DNA of 34,779 bases from Dinochytrium kinnereticum (GCA_027604005.1 JADGJT010000209.1:1-34779); one strand, 5' to 3'; positions 21,315 to 31,367 are shown, counted from the first letter of the stretch. Made by a program: numbers and translations. Notes: generated from the sequence alone by a model not told the origin.

Positions 21315-23233
21315 TTACCGTCTCTGCCTTGGGTCTCGTCGTGAGATCGAAGGTCCTGACAAAGCTGGTGTAGGTAGCGTTGAAGACAACGTCGGCCCAG
21401 CAGCAGGTTGTCCATCTTCATGAATAGGTGAAGAGTCGAAGTCAAGATTTACCATCGGCTCCGGCAGCAACGGAAGCACAGGCTGCGTCGTCTTATTACC
21501 CATGAAACAAACCAAAAAAAAAACAAAAAAAAAAACAAAAAAACAAAGGCGAATGAACTTCATTTAGACGAGAGAAAAATATAAAATGCCGAATAATACA
21601 ATACTGAAAATAAACTCACGCTCAAAAGGGCGGTATTGATGCTAAAACAATCCTCATAGTCGCTCCAAGATTTAAAAGTCCTATCTTCCAAGTCCACGGG
21701 AATTTGGGCGTCGAGATCCATAAACAGAGGAGCCCCAGGACTAACCTCAAATATGTGTAGAATCAAGTACTCGTTCGGGAATTTGAAGACCTCGTCCATT
21801 TTCGATGATGGTCGACCTCTATATGTTAAAAGGGATGCTGGAAGAAGCCACATGCGGAGCTTTGAGTTTGGAGGAGGTGTGATTTCGTACATCTGTCAAT
21901 TATAAACGAAATTAAAGAGGAAAGAAATCGGAAATGGAAAGATCTTTAAGAATCAGACATATTAAGGATAACTGGAAGCTCCCGTGTGTTTACCAGCCGC
22001 TCCTCATGCATAAATCTATAAAAATAATTTTAACTTCGAGAAGGTCCTAACTCTTACTTAGAAGTCTCTATCACGCGTCTAGAAAGCACAAAAGGATCTG
22101 ATATCGTGGCTAGTAAAGAAATAGATCGCAAGCCACCTTTTCTCTGCGACGAGAACATATTGGGCTTGATGCTCCAAACTTTGTCTTCCAATCTCTCCAG
22201 GTTTGGAAGAAGGCTTTTAAAAGCGCATCAAATCAGCAATCCCAACCCAAATGCACTTACAAGTCTCTTATCGTCAGCGAAATCGCAGAGAAAAGTTTCA
22301 ACCTCGCAATGAGGCGATTTCCACTCTCCACAGGTTGATGCCCAAGCAAGTCACCTTCCCAAACCTCATGTGTCCAAGTATGGTCTACGCGCTCAAACGT
22401 CATCAGGTGATAATCTTCCATTAGGTGTCTAAGCCTCATCTCATCAAACTCCCGTTCATGCTTCCTCCGAAGGCGCTCGTAGGATTTTTCATAGAGAGCG
22501 CATATTTCCTCCACTGAAGCGTGTGTATCAGTCTCCCTCAGATCGTTGAGTGCTGCCGCGTTGAGCTCAGCAAGGGTAAGTACACCTTGGTCGCATCCAG
22601 GAGCCTCCGGATTCCGCCAAAGAAGTGCCTGCTCCGCGCTCTTTCTCCCAGCATTCTTAGCCTCTTCTTTCACCTTAAACAGTGAATTTAAAAACGGGTC
22701 ATCCATCCCATTTCTCATTCGGTTTTGGAATAGCTGCCAAGTCATCGGCCTCTCTCCAGTATGCCCATCAGTTATCTCCTCCAAAACACCTCGCTGCTTT
22801 TCCATGATATCCTCACGATAGCTGCCATCAGCCCCATAGGCATCCATAATGTCGGTAATGAGTTGGTTGTCAAAAAACCACCCCAGAACGTAGCTCGGAA
22901 TCTCAGCATGGTATGGCCGACGCATTTCGTGATTGCTGGCAGAACGAAAGCTCGTTCGGAGAAACATCAGCTCCTCTTTCTGCCTCTCTATCATGGCCAT
23001 GAACTGATCCATGTGAATAAGCGGCAGGCTTTTGCCAATGGCAAACGGCACGTCGTCTACAGACTGCCCGGTTTTCTTTGCCTGATACACGGCATGTGAA
23101 ATCAGTCGCTCTTCCACCAGACTGCATAGTTACGTTAAAAGACTCGCCATGCTTTCATTTCTTACGAGAATGCAGGTTTTTTATTCTCGAGGATGTGGCT
23201 GTCGACGTCGAGCTCAAAGTCCCCAACATCCAT
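21315..23233 (-). CDS. uncharacterised 515-residue protein
   Basis: Predicted exons: 23233-23166, 23121-22261, 22213-22058, 22015-21994, 21892-21620 and 21482-21315; all phases agree. I recognise no domain. The N terminus MDVGDFELDVDSHILEN is acidic. The main exon is hydrophilic and probably helical, with DNQLITDIMDAYG, QRGVLEEITDGHTGERP and a Glu/Arg-rich stretch (YEKSYERLRRKHEREFDEMR) that may be a coiled coil. The downstream part has FPNEYLILHIFEVSPGAPLF and DRTFKSWSDYEDCF, which looks folded. The tail is Pro/Ser-rich. There is no signal peptide or membrane helix. The link through the 22-nt exon 4 is the weakest step: if it is wrong, the first part stops at the TAA at 22057-22055 and a second small gene starts at 21892. 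The start codon is 43 bp from that of the SR gene. Confidence 0.6.
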
Positions 23234-23276
23234 ACTCACTTGCAAAAGAAATCTTTTCTCCAGAAAAAAGTCTGAT
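23234..23276. promoter_or_regulatory. 43-bp divergent inter-ATG segment
   Basis: Only 43 bp separate the start codon of the uncharacterised gene (leftward, ATG at 23233-23231) from that of the SR-protein gene (rightward, ATG at 23277). The segment is A-rich and holds a near-palindromic AGAAATCTTTTCT. The two 5' UTRs must be tiny or must overlap in antisense, so promoter elements of each probably sit in the first exon and intron of the other. Confidence 0.55.
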
Positions 23277-25018
23277 ATGCCGTTCTACCGCATCTACATT
23301 GGTGAGCAGCTCACACTTCCCCTCTGCTGCTGCTGACTCCGCTCCCTTTCCACCTTCGCAGGCAAGCTCCCAAGGGACATCACGGAGCGTGAGCTAAAGA
23401 AACTCGTTAGCGAGTTCGGCCCCACCCGCGAGATTCGCATTCTTTCTGGGTTTGCCTTTGTTGAGTTTGATGACGCTAGGGACGCTCGGGATGCTGTGGA
23501 TAAGCTGGACGGGAGCCGGTTCGCTGGAGAGCGGTGAGATCGAACTTTCCAGGCCCTAGTGGGTTGTTCAATGGGTTTTTGATGCTTTTTTCTTTTTTTC
23601 TTAGCATCCATGTCGAGCCTGCCCGCGCTCAGAAGGATGCTCAGCGACGTGACAGGTCTGACCGCTATGAACCCCGCAGTAAAGGTGGAGGAAAGTACCG
23701 GTAAGGAGGGCTTATTGGTCCGGCTTAAAGTAGCTCACTCTATGTTCTACCACTAGGATCACTGTCGACAATCTGTCGACAAGGACTTCTTGGCAGGCAA
23801 GTGCTTTCTGTATGAAAAGTGTCTTTTGTGTCTTTTGGTGATATCTTGCTGGGGAGGGTATGCTTTGCTATCCGTATCGTAATCGAAGAAGGAGATCTAC
23901 CCCCATTTACCCATTTTCTTCACTGTTTTTAAATGGTGTATCCCATGGCCACCCCTCTTTCTTATGCCTAGTTCTCGCTACCCTTATGGTTGTGAATCTT
24001 CTGGGGCCCCCCTTTTGGTCGTCTGTCGTATTGGCTCTCGCTGTTGGTCGTCTGGTGTGTTAGCGAGGGCTTATTTGTTCGAGTCACCTCTCCTGGTCTT
24101 CTGTAGTGGTCCGCTCGTTTTTTTGGGGGCGATTGTGACCTTCTGGTCGGCGCTGAGGTCTCGAGCGGCGTTTGGCTTCTGGCTGGCTCTATTTTCTCGC
24201 GGATGGGTTCTGAACAGCTTCGCTGATCTATTCCTCGTACTCCTTGGTTCTTCGGGGCGGGTCTATTCTGATCAAGCATATGTCACTGCCTACTCTATTG
24301 GTCACCGAAAACATAACATAGCGGGGCAGAGATCTTTTGGCTATTATCACTACTAGAGCTGCTCGAGGAACTCCGAATCTTAACCACCGTTTTTTCCCCT
24401 GTCCGTTTATAGAACTTGAAGGACCTGATGCGAAAGGCAGGAAATGTTGTCTTTGCTGATGTCGACCGTGATGGCAAAGGGTAATTATTGATAATTGGCT
24501 GTTGTTGTTTTTTTTTTCTCAACCTGTAATCTGATATACGTTTGGGGCTTCATTAGATTTGTTGAATTTGCCAGTGGCGGCGATATGGAGGAGGCCATCA
24601 AAATGTTTGACGACTACGACTATGAGGGTCAACGTCTCGTCGTTAAGGAGGTAAGGGCCGAAACCAACCTTTACGCCGCCCCTAAACCAGCGGAAATCTT
24701 TTTTCATTGCGTATCGATCTAAGCCCACCATCTAACCTCGCTTTCCCCCAAATAAAGGACCGTACTGCAGCCTCTAAGGACAGCGGCCGTGACCGTTCTC
24801 GCTCTCGCTCTCGCTCCCGCGAGCGATCTAGGAACCGCTCCCGTGAGCGCTCGTCTCGCGGCCGTGATCGCTCTCGTTCCAGGTCCCGCGACCGGTCTCC
24901 CCGTGATAGGTCTAGGTCTAAGGACAGGAAGGATAGCAAGAGGCGCTCCGAGTCACCTGAAAAGAGCCGGTCCGCTTCTCCTCCTGTTGTGAAGGAGGTT
25001 GAGGGGGCCTCGCCTTAA
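23277..25018 (+). CDS. SR-family splicing factor with two RRMs and an RS domain
   Basis: Seven exons: 23277-23301, 23362-23533, 23605-23700, 23757-23796, 24413-24480, 24557-24650 and 24758-25018 (251 residues). RRM1 (about 3-72) starts YRIYIGKLP (RNP2) and contains GFAFVEFDD (RNP1). After an Arg/Lys linker, RRM2 begins RITVDNLSTRTSWQNLKDLM (about 98-117); the SWQ-x-LKD heptad defines the pseudo-RRM of SRSF1/4/5/6 and S. pombe Srp2. GFVEFASGGDMEEAI completes it. The last ~85 residues are an RS domain with many Arg-Ser dipeptides plus SPRD/SPE motifs. SR proteins bind exonic enhancers and recruit U1 snRNP and U2AF in the nucleus; RS serines are phosphorylated by SRPK/CLK kinases. Intron 4 is unusual: 616 nt with a GC donor. 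Confidence 0.9.
23797..24412 (+). other. 616-nt GC-AG intron in SR gene
   Basis: The junction TGGCAG|GCAAGTGC uses a GC 5' splice site and joins to TTTATAG|AACTTGAAG, which restores the RRM2 heptad SWQNLKD, so the boundaries are firm. Other introns of this gene are 56-107 nt. The interior has repeated GGTCGTCTG (near 24017 and 24046) and several GGTCGTC/GGTCTTC-like strings. Confidence 0.8.
24783..24960 (+). repeat. RS-dipeptide coding repeat
   Basis: Degenerate hexamer-like CGCTCT/CGTTCT/CGCTCC units encode the Arg-Ser repeats of the SR protein. The array is imperfect and lies wholly in the last exon. Confidence 0.7.
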
Positions 25019-25862
25019 TAACCCATTGTGATGGTTTGTAATCAGACATAGTGGGGTTAAGGGAAGTTGCTTCTTTTCTTTATGGCTTTAAATCACCGGC
25101 TGGGCGGGGCTTTTTTCTTTCTTCTGTTGGTATCTTTGTTTTGACGCGTCTGGATGTTCGGTTTGCCTGTTGTTTTTCACAATTGTTTTAGGAAATTTTT
25201 TCCTTATAGACCTTTCTGAGGCACTTTGCCTTCCTTTGATCACGAGGAAGAGCTATTTTGTTAAACTCTTCCTTTCCAATACCTCGCATTTTTGAGGAAG
25301 CCGATAATGTGGCCGATGATGATGATGCTCATGGTCAAGCTGGGGAAAATAAAGTCAAAGGCGTGTTGATAATTGTGGTGATGAGTCTGTTCATGGTTGG
25401 ATAACGTCTAAAAATCCAGGATCTTAAGTGGTCCTTTTTTTTGTTATTATTACCCAAGAGGTTATTTTATCGGTTAAAATGAAAGGCTTTTCTAAATTGG
25501 TTTAAGACGAAACTACTGTTTATTTTTTCCAGCAGTCGGACTATGGCAGGTTGAAAAGAGAAATGAGGACCATGAAGAGAGGGTAAAAGTGAAAAAAAAG
25601 TACATAAATACATATTGTGGACTGCATGATGGCGATGTCGAAACGATATTAGATTGTAGTAAGGTAATCAAAGTGTACTGTAAGAGGAACAAACGAGGCA
25701 AAGAAGACAGAAAGGAAACATAGCCAAAAAAAAAACCAGAGAAAACGATAACGTTGTAAAAAACAGAAATGAACACCAACTCCGACCATTTCAAAAAAAA
25801 AGGATCGAAGAAAAAAGGACCGGAAAGGAAAAAAAAAAAAAAAAGAACCCACAGTGAGCTCT
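25019..25862. other. convergent intergenic spacer
   Basis: This 844-bp spacer lies between the SR gene and the SH3-PX-PB1 gene, which face each other. It is A/T-rich with poly-A runs near 25722-25735 and 25829-25843, and should hold both 3' UTRs. Minus-strand frames here are Phe-rich homopolymer readings, not genes. Confidence 0.5.
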
Positions 25863-28340
25863 TCACCTCGGGAAGAAAACGAGCTTTTGCGGCAAAGTCC
25901 TAAACAGGAGTCTCAAATCATCATCCCCACAAAGCGGTACAAGCATCCCACACTCATCCTTATACGACAAACCATTCAACCCCGGGCTATCTTCGGGCAA
26001 CGCCCCAACAGCAAGCATGCGATCCTCCACCTCATAAACAAGGTCACGGTACGACACCATGGCGTCTGGGATACGGAAGGCAAGCATCTCATCCCCAAGG
26101 TTTACTTTAACCCTCATGCTGGAATCGAGGGGAGAGATGGGGCCAGGGGAAAAGGCTTGGTCTTCGTATGGCACGTCTGGGTCAAAGTCGTCATCGGGGT
26201 ACTCGCGGCCTTGGTAACTGCCGTCGGGAGATAAGGGGGGCCCTCCCCGAGGTTTGTCGTTATAATTCTCAATCAAATCCATCACCGTACCCCCAACATC
26301 AGTGACAGCCTTAATGGCAGCAGCGGACGGTCTCCTTCCGGAGGAAGAAGTCGGCGATCCCGCTCGATTTCGCCCATCACCAATATCAGGAAGGGCATCA
26401 TCCAGTTCAGCCAGAGAAAAGACATCTCCGACAGGTTGCCTAACCTGAAAGAACCTCCTGGCCTGAGGAGACTCGATCAATGCAGGCGGGAGCCTAACAA
26501 ACTCGGAGAGGTAGGTGGCCAGCATCTGTTTCCGCTCCTTGGCCCCTGCGGGGGTCAGATCTCTGTCCTTTGTGGGACCATTCTGAGCCGGTGAAGGAAG
26601 GAAAGGAATGGTCCTTGGAATTCCTGGACGGCGACCAGACTCGGCTGGGAAATGATTCAGAAGAGCGACTTGAAGCGCCCAAAAATCGTCAAATGTGCGG
26701 TTAAGAAGTGATCTCTCCCCTGTGCCCCTCTCAATTTCCACAGCGTACCAGTACCTCCCATCCTCCCTGAGCTCCATTTCATGGATGATGGCATGGAGGA
26801 CGAGATTAGGGTTTCCATTCGGTGATTGTGATCGGGCTCGAGGTTGAGACTGACCAGGAGACAATACCTTGCCATAGGACGGAGAAGGCGCTCCCTGATA
26901 AAGATCACCTCCGCGTCCCGGAGAAACAGGCGAAGCCGATGTGGGCTGTCGAGTAACGGGAACAGATGGCGAAGACGGGGTAGGCAAGTTCCGCACGTTG
27001 GGTGAATAGGCTGCTGAAGGGAGTGGTGAGGCAGACGGTGGTGTGCTACTCTGCTGCGGAGGATACTTTGGGACGTAGAATCCATCTGCATTCGGTTTGA
27101 TGATCTCGGGTGGACCTCGGTTCACGGTGGGCATGTGTCTGTTGGGAACGCCTGCGGTCGGTGGAGGGAAGTTGGAGGATGGGGAGGCAGAGACTGGTGG
27201 AAGGTCGTCCATCCCAGGAAAGAAGTGATCCCCTATGTCAGTGTGGGTCATGCCGGCAGCTGCCCGGGCATTAGCAAGGGTGCGCGCCTGCATTTCCTCG
27301 AGACCCTCAAAACAGTTCTTTGGGACTGTTCCTCGACTTTTCTCCAGCGGGTTGACGACCTCGTAATATCTGTCATTCTCATTGACGACCTGAGATGTAG
27401 GGTGCACGTTAGCATTGAAAGATTCAAGTATGGAGGAGAAACGCCCAACCTTCCCAAAAAACACAACAAAAGCAAAACAAAATAAGAGCAAAAAAACAAA
27501 AAGCAAACAAAAAAAGAGGAAGCTAGCTTCAACGTCATCGCCAAACGCAAAGGGATGAGCACATACGTAGAAGAAATCTCCCTTATAAAATGTCAGTTCG
27601 TTCCCCGACCTCGCCACATAATCAGACATAGCCCTGATGACCTTCTTTGGCGGTTGATAAAAAATCTCAGTCGGATGCGATGAGCCCCTAGGAATAATGG
27701 GAACAAGAGCCCCTCCCTCAATCTTAAACCCAGGAGGCGCCCCTCTCGCCCCTCCAGCATTCACAGGGGCACGTCTTGGTGAAGGAGCGTTTCCGTTCTG
27801 ACCCATAGCCCGCCCAGGGGACGAAGAGGCACTCTGAGATGGAGTTGGGTACTGCTGTTGTGACCGGTATTGCTGCTGAGCATATTGACTGGCGGTGGAG
27901 GAGATGGTGGAAGACGAGGTGAGGGGAGGAGGGGAGGTCATGGAGGATCCATTGTCGTAGCCGGGCCCGCCTCTTGAGTATGATTGCTGCTGTTGAGGTT
28001 CTTGACGGTACCCGTTACCACTTTGCGGGTACTGCTGGTAGGAAGCTTGATCATCAAAGTACTCGGAAGGCGGGTGACGTTGTTCGTAAGGGGACACCCT
28101 CCCTCCACCAAAACCAGCAGCAGATGGGCTGCGATAGGATCGATCATCGTCATACTCGTCGCCGCCCCTCCCACCACCACCACCGTAATAGCCCCTCTCT
28201 TCCCTTTGACTTCTCGGATCGTCGTAATAGGGGGACCCCGCAGCTGACGGGCTCCTGTCCATTTGCGCCCCTTGCGGCATGTACTGCGTGTAAAGTGTGT
28301 CCCGGTCAAAGTTCCTGGCGGAAGATCCCCCGTAAGCCAT
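25863..28340 (-). CDS. SH3-PX-PB1 polarity scaffold (Bem1/Scd2-like)
   Basis: Two exons, 28340-27567 and 27389-25863, give 766 residues; the intron (GTATGT...CTCAG) interrupts the SH3 domain and its removal gives GDFFYVVNENDRYYEV. The start is the ATG at 28340, just after a TTGCAG that may end a 5' UTR intron. The first ~230 residues are Gln/Ser/Gly/Tyr-rich and disordered. SH3 spans about 234-288, PX about 455-585 (the ERGTGERSLLNRTFDDFWALQ strand, RPGIPRTIPFLPSP loop), and PB1 the last ~85 residues, with both a basic strand (MRVKVNLGDE) and an acidic OPCA motif (YKDECGMLVPLCGDDDL). Bem1 and Scd2 bring Cdc42, its GEF and PAK kinase together at growth sites. Those have two SH3 domains; only one is visible here. 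Confidence 0.87.
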   Translation of the reverse strand: MAYGGSSARNFDRDTLYTQYMPQGAQMDRSPSAAGSPYYDDPRSQREERGYYGGGGGRGGDEYDDDRSYRSPSAAGFGGGRVSPYEQRHPPSEYFDDQASYQQYPQSGNGYRQEPQQQQSYSRGGPGYDNGSSMTSPPPLTSSSTISSTASQYAQQQYRSQQQYPTPSQSASSSPGRAMGQNGNAPSPRRAPVNAGGARGAPPGFKIEGGALVPIIPRGSSHPTEIFYQPPKKVIRAMSDYVARSGNELTFYKGDFFYVCAHPFAFGDDVEASFLFFCLLFVFLLLFCFAFVVFFGKVGRFSSILESFNANVHPTSQVVNENDRYYEVVNPLEKSRGTVPKNCFEGLEEMQARTLANARAAAGMTHTDIGDHFFPGMDDLPPVSASPSSNFPPPTAGVPNRHMPTVNRGPPEIIKPNADGFYVPKYPPQQSSTPPSASPLPSAAYSPNVRNLPTPSSPSVPVTRQPTSASPVSPGRGGDLYQGAPSPSYGKVLSPGQSQPRARSQSPNGNPNLVLHAIIHEMELREDGRYWYAVEIERGTGERSLLNRTFDDFWALQVALLNHFPAESGRRPGIPRTIPFLPSPAQNGPTKDRDLTPAGAKERKQMLATYLSEFVRLPPALIESPQARRFFQVRQPVGDVFSLAELDDALPDIGDGRNRAGSPTSSSGRRPSAAAIKAVTDVGGTVMDLIENYNDKPRGGPPLSPDGSYQGREYPDDDFDPDVPYEDQAFSPGPISPLDSSMRVKVNLGDEMLAFRIPDAMVSYRDLVYEVEDRMLAVGALPEDSPGLNGLSYKDECGMLVPLCGDDDLRLLFRTLPQKLVFFPR

Positions 28341-29343
28341 TTTCTGCAATCAGTGCGAATGATGCTTTCGCTGAGGCTGTACGAAAGCTCTTCGTGGGTT
28401 GAGGCAGCGTGGACTTTCGATGCTCTGGGAGGTGGGGGGGGGTGTTGGTTGGTCTGGTCTTGGAAGCCGTCTTTCCAGCAAAATTGCCGTGTCTGAAATT
28501 GGAGTTGCCCTGATAAAAGAACGGCGTGTGCGGCACGCACGTCTCTGTCTTCCTCCTTTTTATTATGTCCGTCCACGTCGCGCGACGACCGTTCTTTAGG
28601 AGCGGTTGAACGGGGTGAAGGAAGCGAGCAATGGTTGACCTCCTGCAAGGGCCTGTCTTGCTCTGTGCACTGTACGATTGGCAAAGGTGTGGCTGCTTTG
28701 AGGGCGAATGTTCGGCCACAGGCTCCTTCCCTCCGCCTCGGCGATATCCAATTGGTCTCGTTGGCCTCTTGACATATGATATCTTGTTTTCTTGGGCCCC
28801 AATGCGAGTGAACAGAAAGAATGGTGACAGAGCGCGCGCTGATTGACTCGTCCAGGGTGGCCAAACAATGTGAGGGCTTGTCTGATTGGTCTCTCTCTGG
28901 CCGTGCCAACAAAAGTCTCTTTTTGGTTTCTTTTTTTCTTCTGTTGGTTTTTTCATTTGGGCCAAATCTGGAGCCGTGGCATCTGTGTTTGGCGTTTAGA
29001 AAAACAGGGACTTTCCGATGACCACTTTCTTGTTTCGAGTTAGACATTTTCACAACGACTTGTTTCGAGTTGACATTTTCACTACGTCTTAGGACATGAA
29101 AGGAAGGTTGCTGCTCAACATGAATTACGGAAGCTGCCTTGAATAGATAGCCCCAAACCCTGATTAGCATGTCTTCGAACCATATTTGTTTTTGTTAAAG
29201 TTGAAATGTCAAAGAGATAAGGAAGTATGATTGTGCAAAAGAGAAAATAAACACTATGATAAAGAAGGCAAAATAATATAAAAAAAACAAAAAAACAACG
29301 GGACAATAATAAAAAACAAGTCGCAAGAAAACAATCTCTTCCC
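28341..29343 (-). promoter_or_regulatory. upstream region of SH3-PX-PB1 gene
   Basis: One kilobase separates the SH3-PX-PB1 start codon from the stop codon of the next leftward-transcribed gene. A 410-codon minus-strand frame crosses its left part and the first coding exon, but its residues show no domain and it overlaps the real exon in another frame. The segment holds a tandem duplication at 29029-29088 and A-rich sequence near 29280-29325 belonging to the neighbour's 3' UTR. Confidence 0.4.
29029..29088. repeat. tandem duplication of a ~30-bp unit
   Basis: Two adjacent copies begin CTTGTTTCGAGTT and continue (A)GACATTTTCAC(A/T)ACG: copy 1 at 29029-29058, copy 2 at 29059-29088. They differ by a one-base indel and a few end substitutions. 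The pair sits about 690 bp upstream of the SH3-PX-PB1 start codon. Confidence 0.85.
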
Positions 29344-31367
29344 TTACACCGTAAACCTCCCCTCCCTACTCCCATTCCTCCCCCCACTAATGACAGTTCT
29401 ATCATCATCCTCATCCTCAAACAAACACTCCCCAGGATGATCCTGAGCAGGAGGTTTACCCCAACTGCCATTCCCAAAGAACTTTGACCGTTGCCTCCAC
29501 CTTGGCTCATCCTCATCCTCCGTAGGAACGCTCCTACGAATGGGCTCCTGTTTCCCTTTCCTTGACATGCGGAGCGTCAGAAGAACAACCAATCCAATCG
29601 TAAGCCCGAGCATGACCACAAAGATGGCAGCGATGGCGGCGATGGATGGCTTCTTGGGGAAGTATCGGCTGATGGGCCTGTAAGAATCGGGACTCGCGGT
29701 TTGGGTGGGGCCTGAAGTGGTCGTTGAGGGAGGGAGAGGGGTGGAGTCTTGGTTGGCGAACTTTAGGTTCTTGTTCTTCGAAGGGGCGGGCTTGGTGGGG
29801 GCAGGGACGACGACAGGGCTCACAGGGGATGGTGAGGAAACGGCAGGGGCGATGTGCTGCTTTAGATGTAAGAAGGTGACAAATTAGAAAAGCTGGCCCC
29901 ACTTGTATTTGCCTTATAAAATAATGAAAAACCACTCACTGAATCCTCTGACCCGTCCAGCCACTTTGCGTTCTTCAACACAAGGTACTTTCTCTTCCCG
30001 TTCAGCCTTCCGTGACCGTGTCCATGACGTCCCTTCACTACACAACCTTTCAACGGGTCAACAATACCATCGCAAGATAAGCAAGTCTTTGAAGTCGCTT
30101 TGGTGGCCTTAATGAACTCCATCTTCCCCCTACGTATGCAAACACACCTGTTTCCCCAAGTTGCCGAAGCCTCATAAGGAGACACAGGCACAGCAACCTC
30201 AGACCCAGCATCCTCTTCATCCCCCCAATCATCATCATCAGCGCTTCGCTTCACCAAAGAATCAGGCGCGCGGCAATACTCTGCACATCGGCTTCCTAGA
30301 ACCGCCGCCTCTTTTTTCTTCTCAGGTGCGGGTTTTCCGCCTGCCCCAAAGGCGCGGAGGATGCGACCACCTCGCCTCTGGAGACGGTCGGTAACCTCAG
30401 GTGTTTCGACTGATGGGTCTATTGGGGCGCTGTGAATGTAGGGTTGCGAGGCTCCATGGGGTCGGGAGGCCATGTTACCCGCGGCAGGGACCGGACGGTT
30501 GATGATGAGCTTCTTCTTGATATGGTTGATGGCCTTGAGGTGGCGGGATGGGGAGGAGACATCGTTGGCTGGGGTGAGACTGTCTGCTATTTCGATGCCA
30601 TCCGCTGGGGCAATGGATGGGGTGGCGATAGCAGTGGCGGTGATAGGGCTGGTTGTGGTGGTGGTCGTAGTGGCGTTCGATGAGTCGGAGCAGTTAGACG
30701 CAGGTTCGGCCAAAGCAGTGTTGGGTCCAAGAATGTGGACAAAAGACTCTGGAAGGGTGAAGCAAGCGGGGAGAGCATCCTCATCGCCCGCAGCAGGAGC
30801 GTTGACACCTTCATCATCATCCTCATCGCCGTCCTCATCGTGGTGCTTCTTTCTTCCATGCGACTTGCCCACTGCGTTGGAGTGGTACTTCTGCCTTGAC
30901 GAAGCCTCAGGCTGCTCCTCCAACACGCGGATGGCTCCGTTATCAGCCGGTACCGAATCTTGGACATCAGCGCCCTCAGAGAAGGACGCTTCCAAAGTAA
31001 CATCCACAGCCACATCCTCACCAAGCGATGGGGTGACAGGCGGCATGCCCTCATCAGGAAGGCCGGGGACGATGGCATCCAAGAAAGGTGCGGCCAAGGC
31101 GCTATCAGCGGGCTGCGGCTCCGGCTGCTCAGCGACTTCTTGCCCTGCGACATCGAGCATGACGACTGCGGCCATAGGATGAGAGGCGGGCTTCTTCTTG
31201 TGAATGGAGGCGGGTGCCTCATGGTGGATGGCGTGAGGAGCGGCTACAAAGTTTGAGGCGGAGACGGGATGGACGCAGGTGGTTGCGATGAGGGCGAGTG
31301 AGAGGAGCAGGAGCGTCGCTGCCCTGGCTGCCCTCGCTGTCGACGTCGTTGGTGGAGTCATCATCAT
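29344..31367 (-). CDS. WSC-like cysteine-domain single-pass membrane protein (copy 1)
   Basis: Two exons, 31367-29940 and 29856 (or 29859)-29344, give about 646 residues. The start is the first of three consecutive ATGs; it opens a signal peptide with core ATLLLLSLALIATT and a likely cut near residue 37 (VSA|SNF). The extracellular part is Pro/Ala/Glu- and Ser/Thr-rich, with an NATTTTTTT run and an acidic His/Lys stretch. Cysteines follow the order C202, C226, then C361-x3-C365, C408-x-C410, C429-x2-C432 and C442, close to the neighbouring gene's WSC-like pattern. One transmembrane helix (about 547-571, IAAIFVVMLGLTIGLVVLL) is followed by RMSRKGK and an acidic cytosolic tail. The layout recalls fungal wall-stress sensors; function is inferred. 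The second exon has tandem acceptors (AAAGCAG). Confidence 0.78.

Noticed and set aside
23964..24356. 130-codon frame inside the long SR intron
   Set aside because: It begins and ends within an intron whose boundaries are fixed by the RRM2 heptad, and antisense frames of similar size overlap it; alternative exons remain possible but not an independent gene.
27938..29170. 410-codon minus-strand open frame
   Set aside because: It lies over the SH3-PX-PB1 upstream region and then runs through its first exon in another frame. It contains no domain and begins at a non-ATG codon.
30472..31182. 236-codon plus-strand frame antisense to WSC-like copy 1
   Set aside because: The frame is a Ser/Ala/Gly-rich shadow of the GC-biased coding strand; the minus-strand protein has a signal peptide, cysteine pattern and membrane helix.
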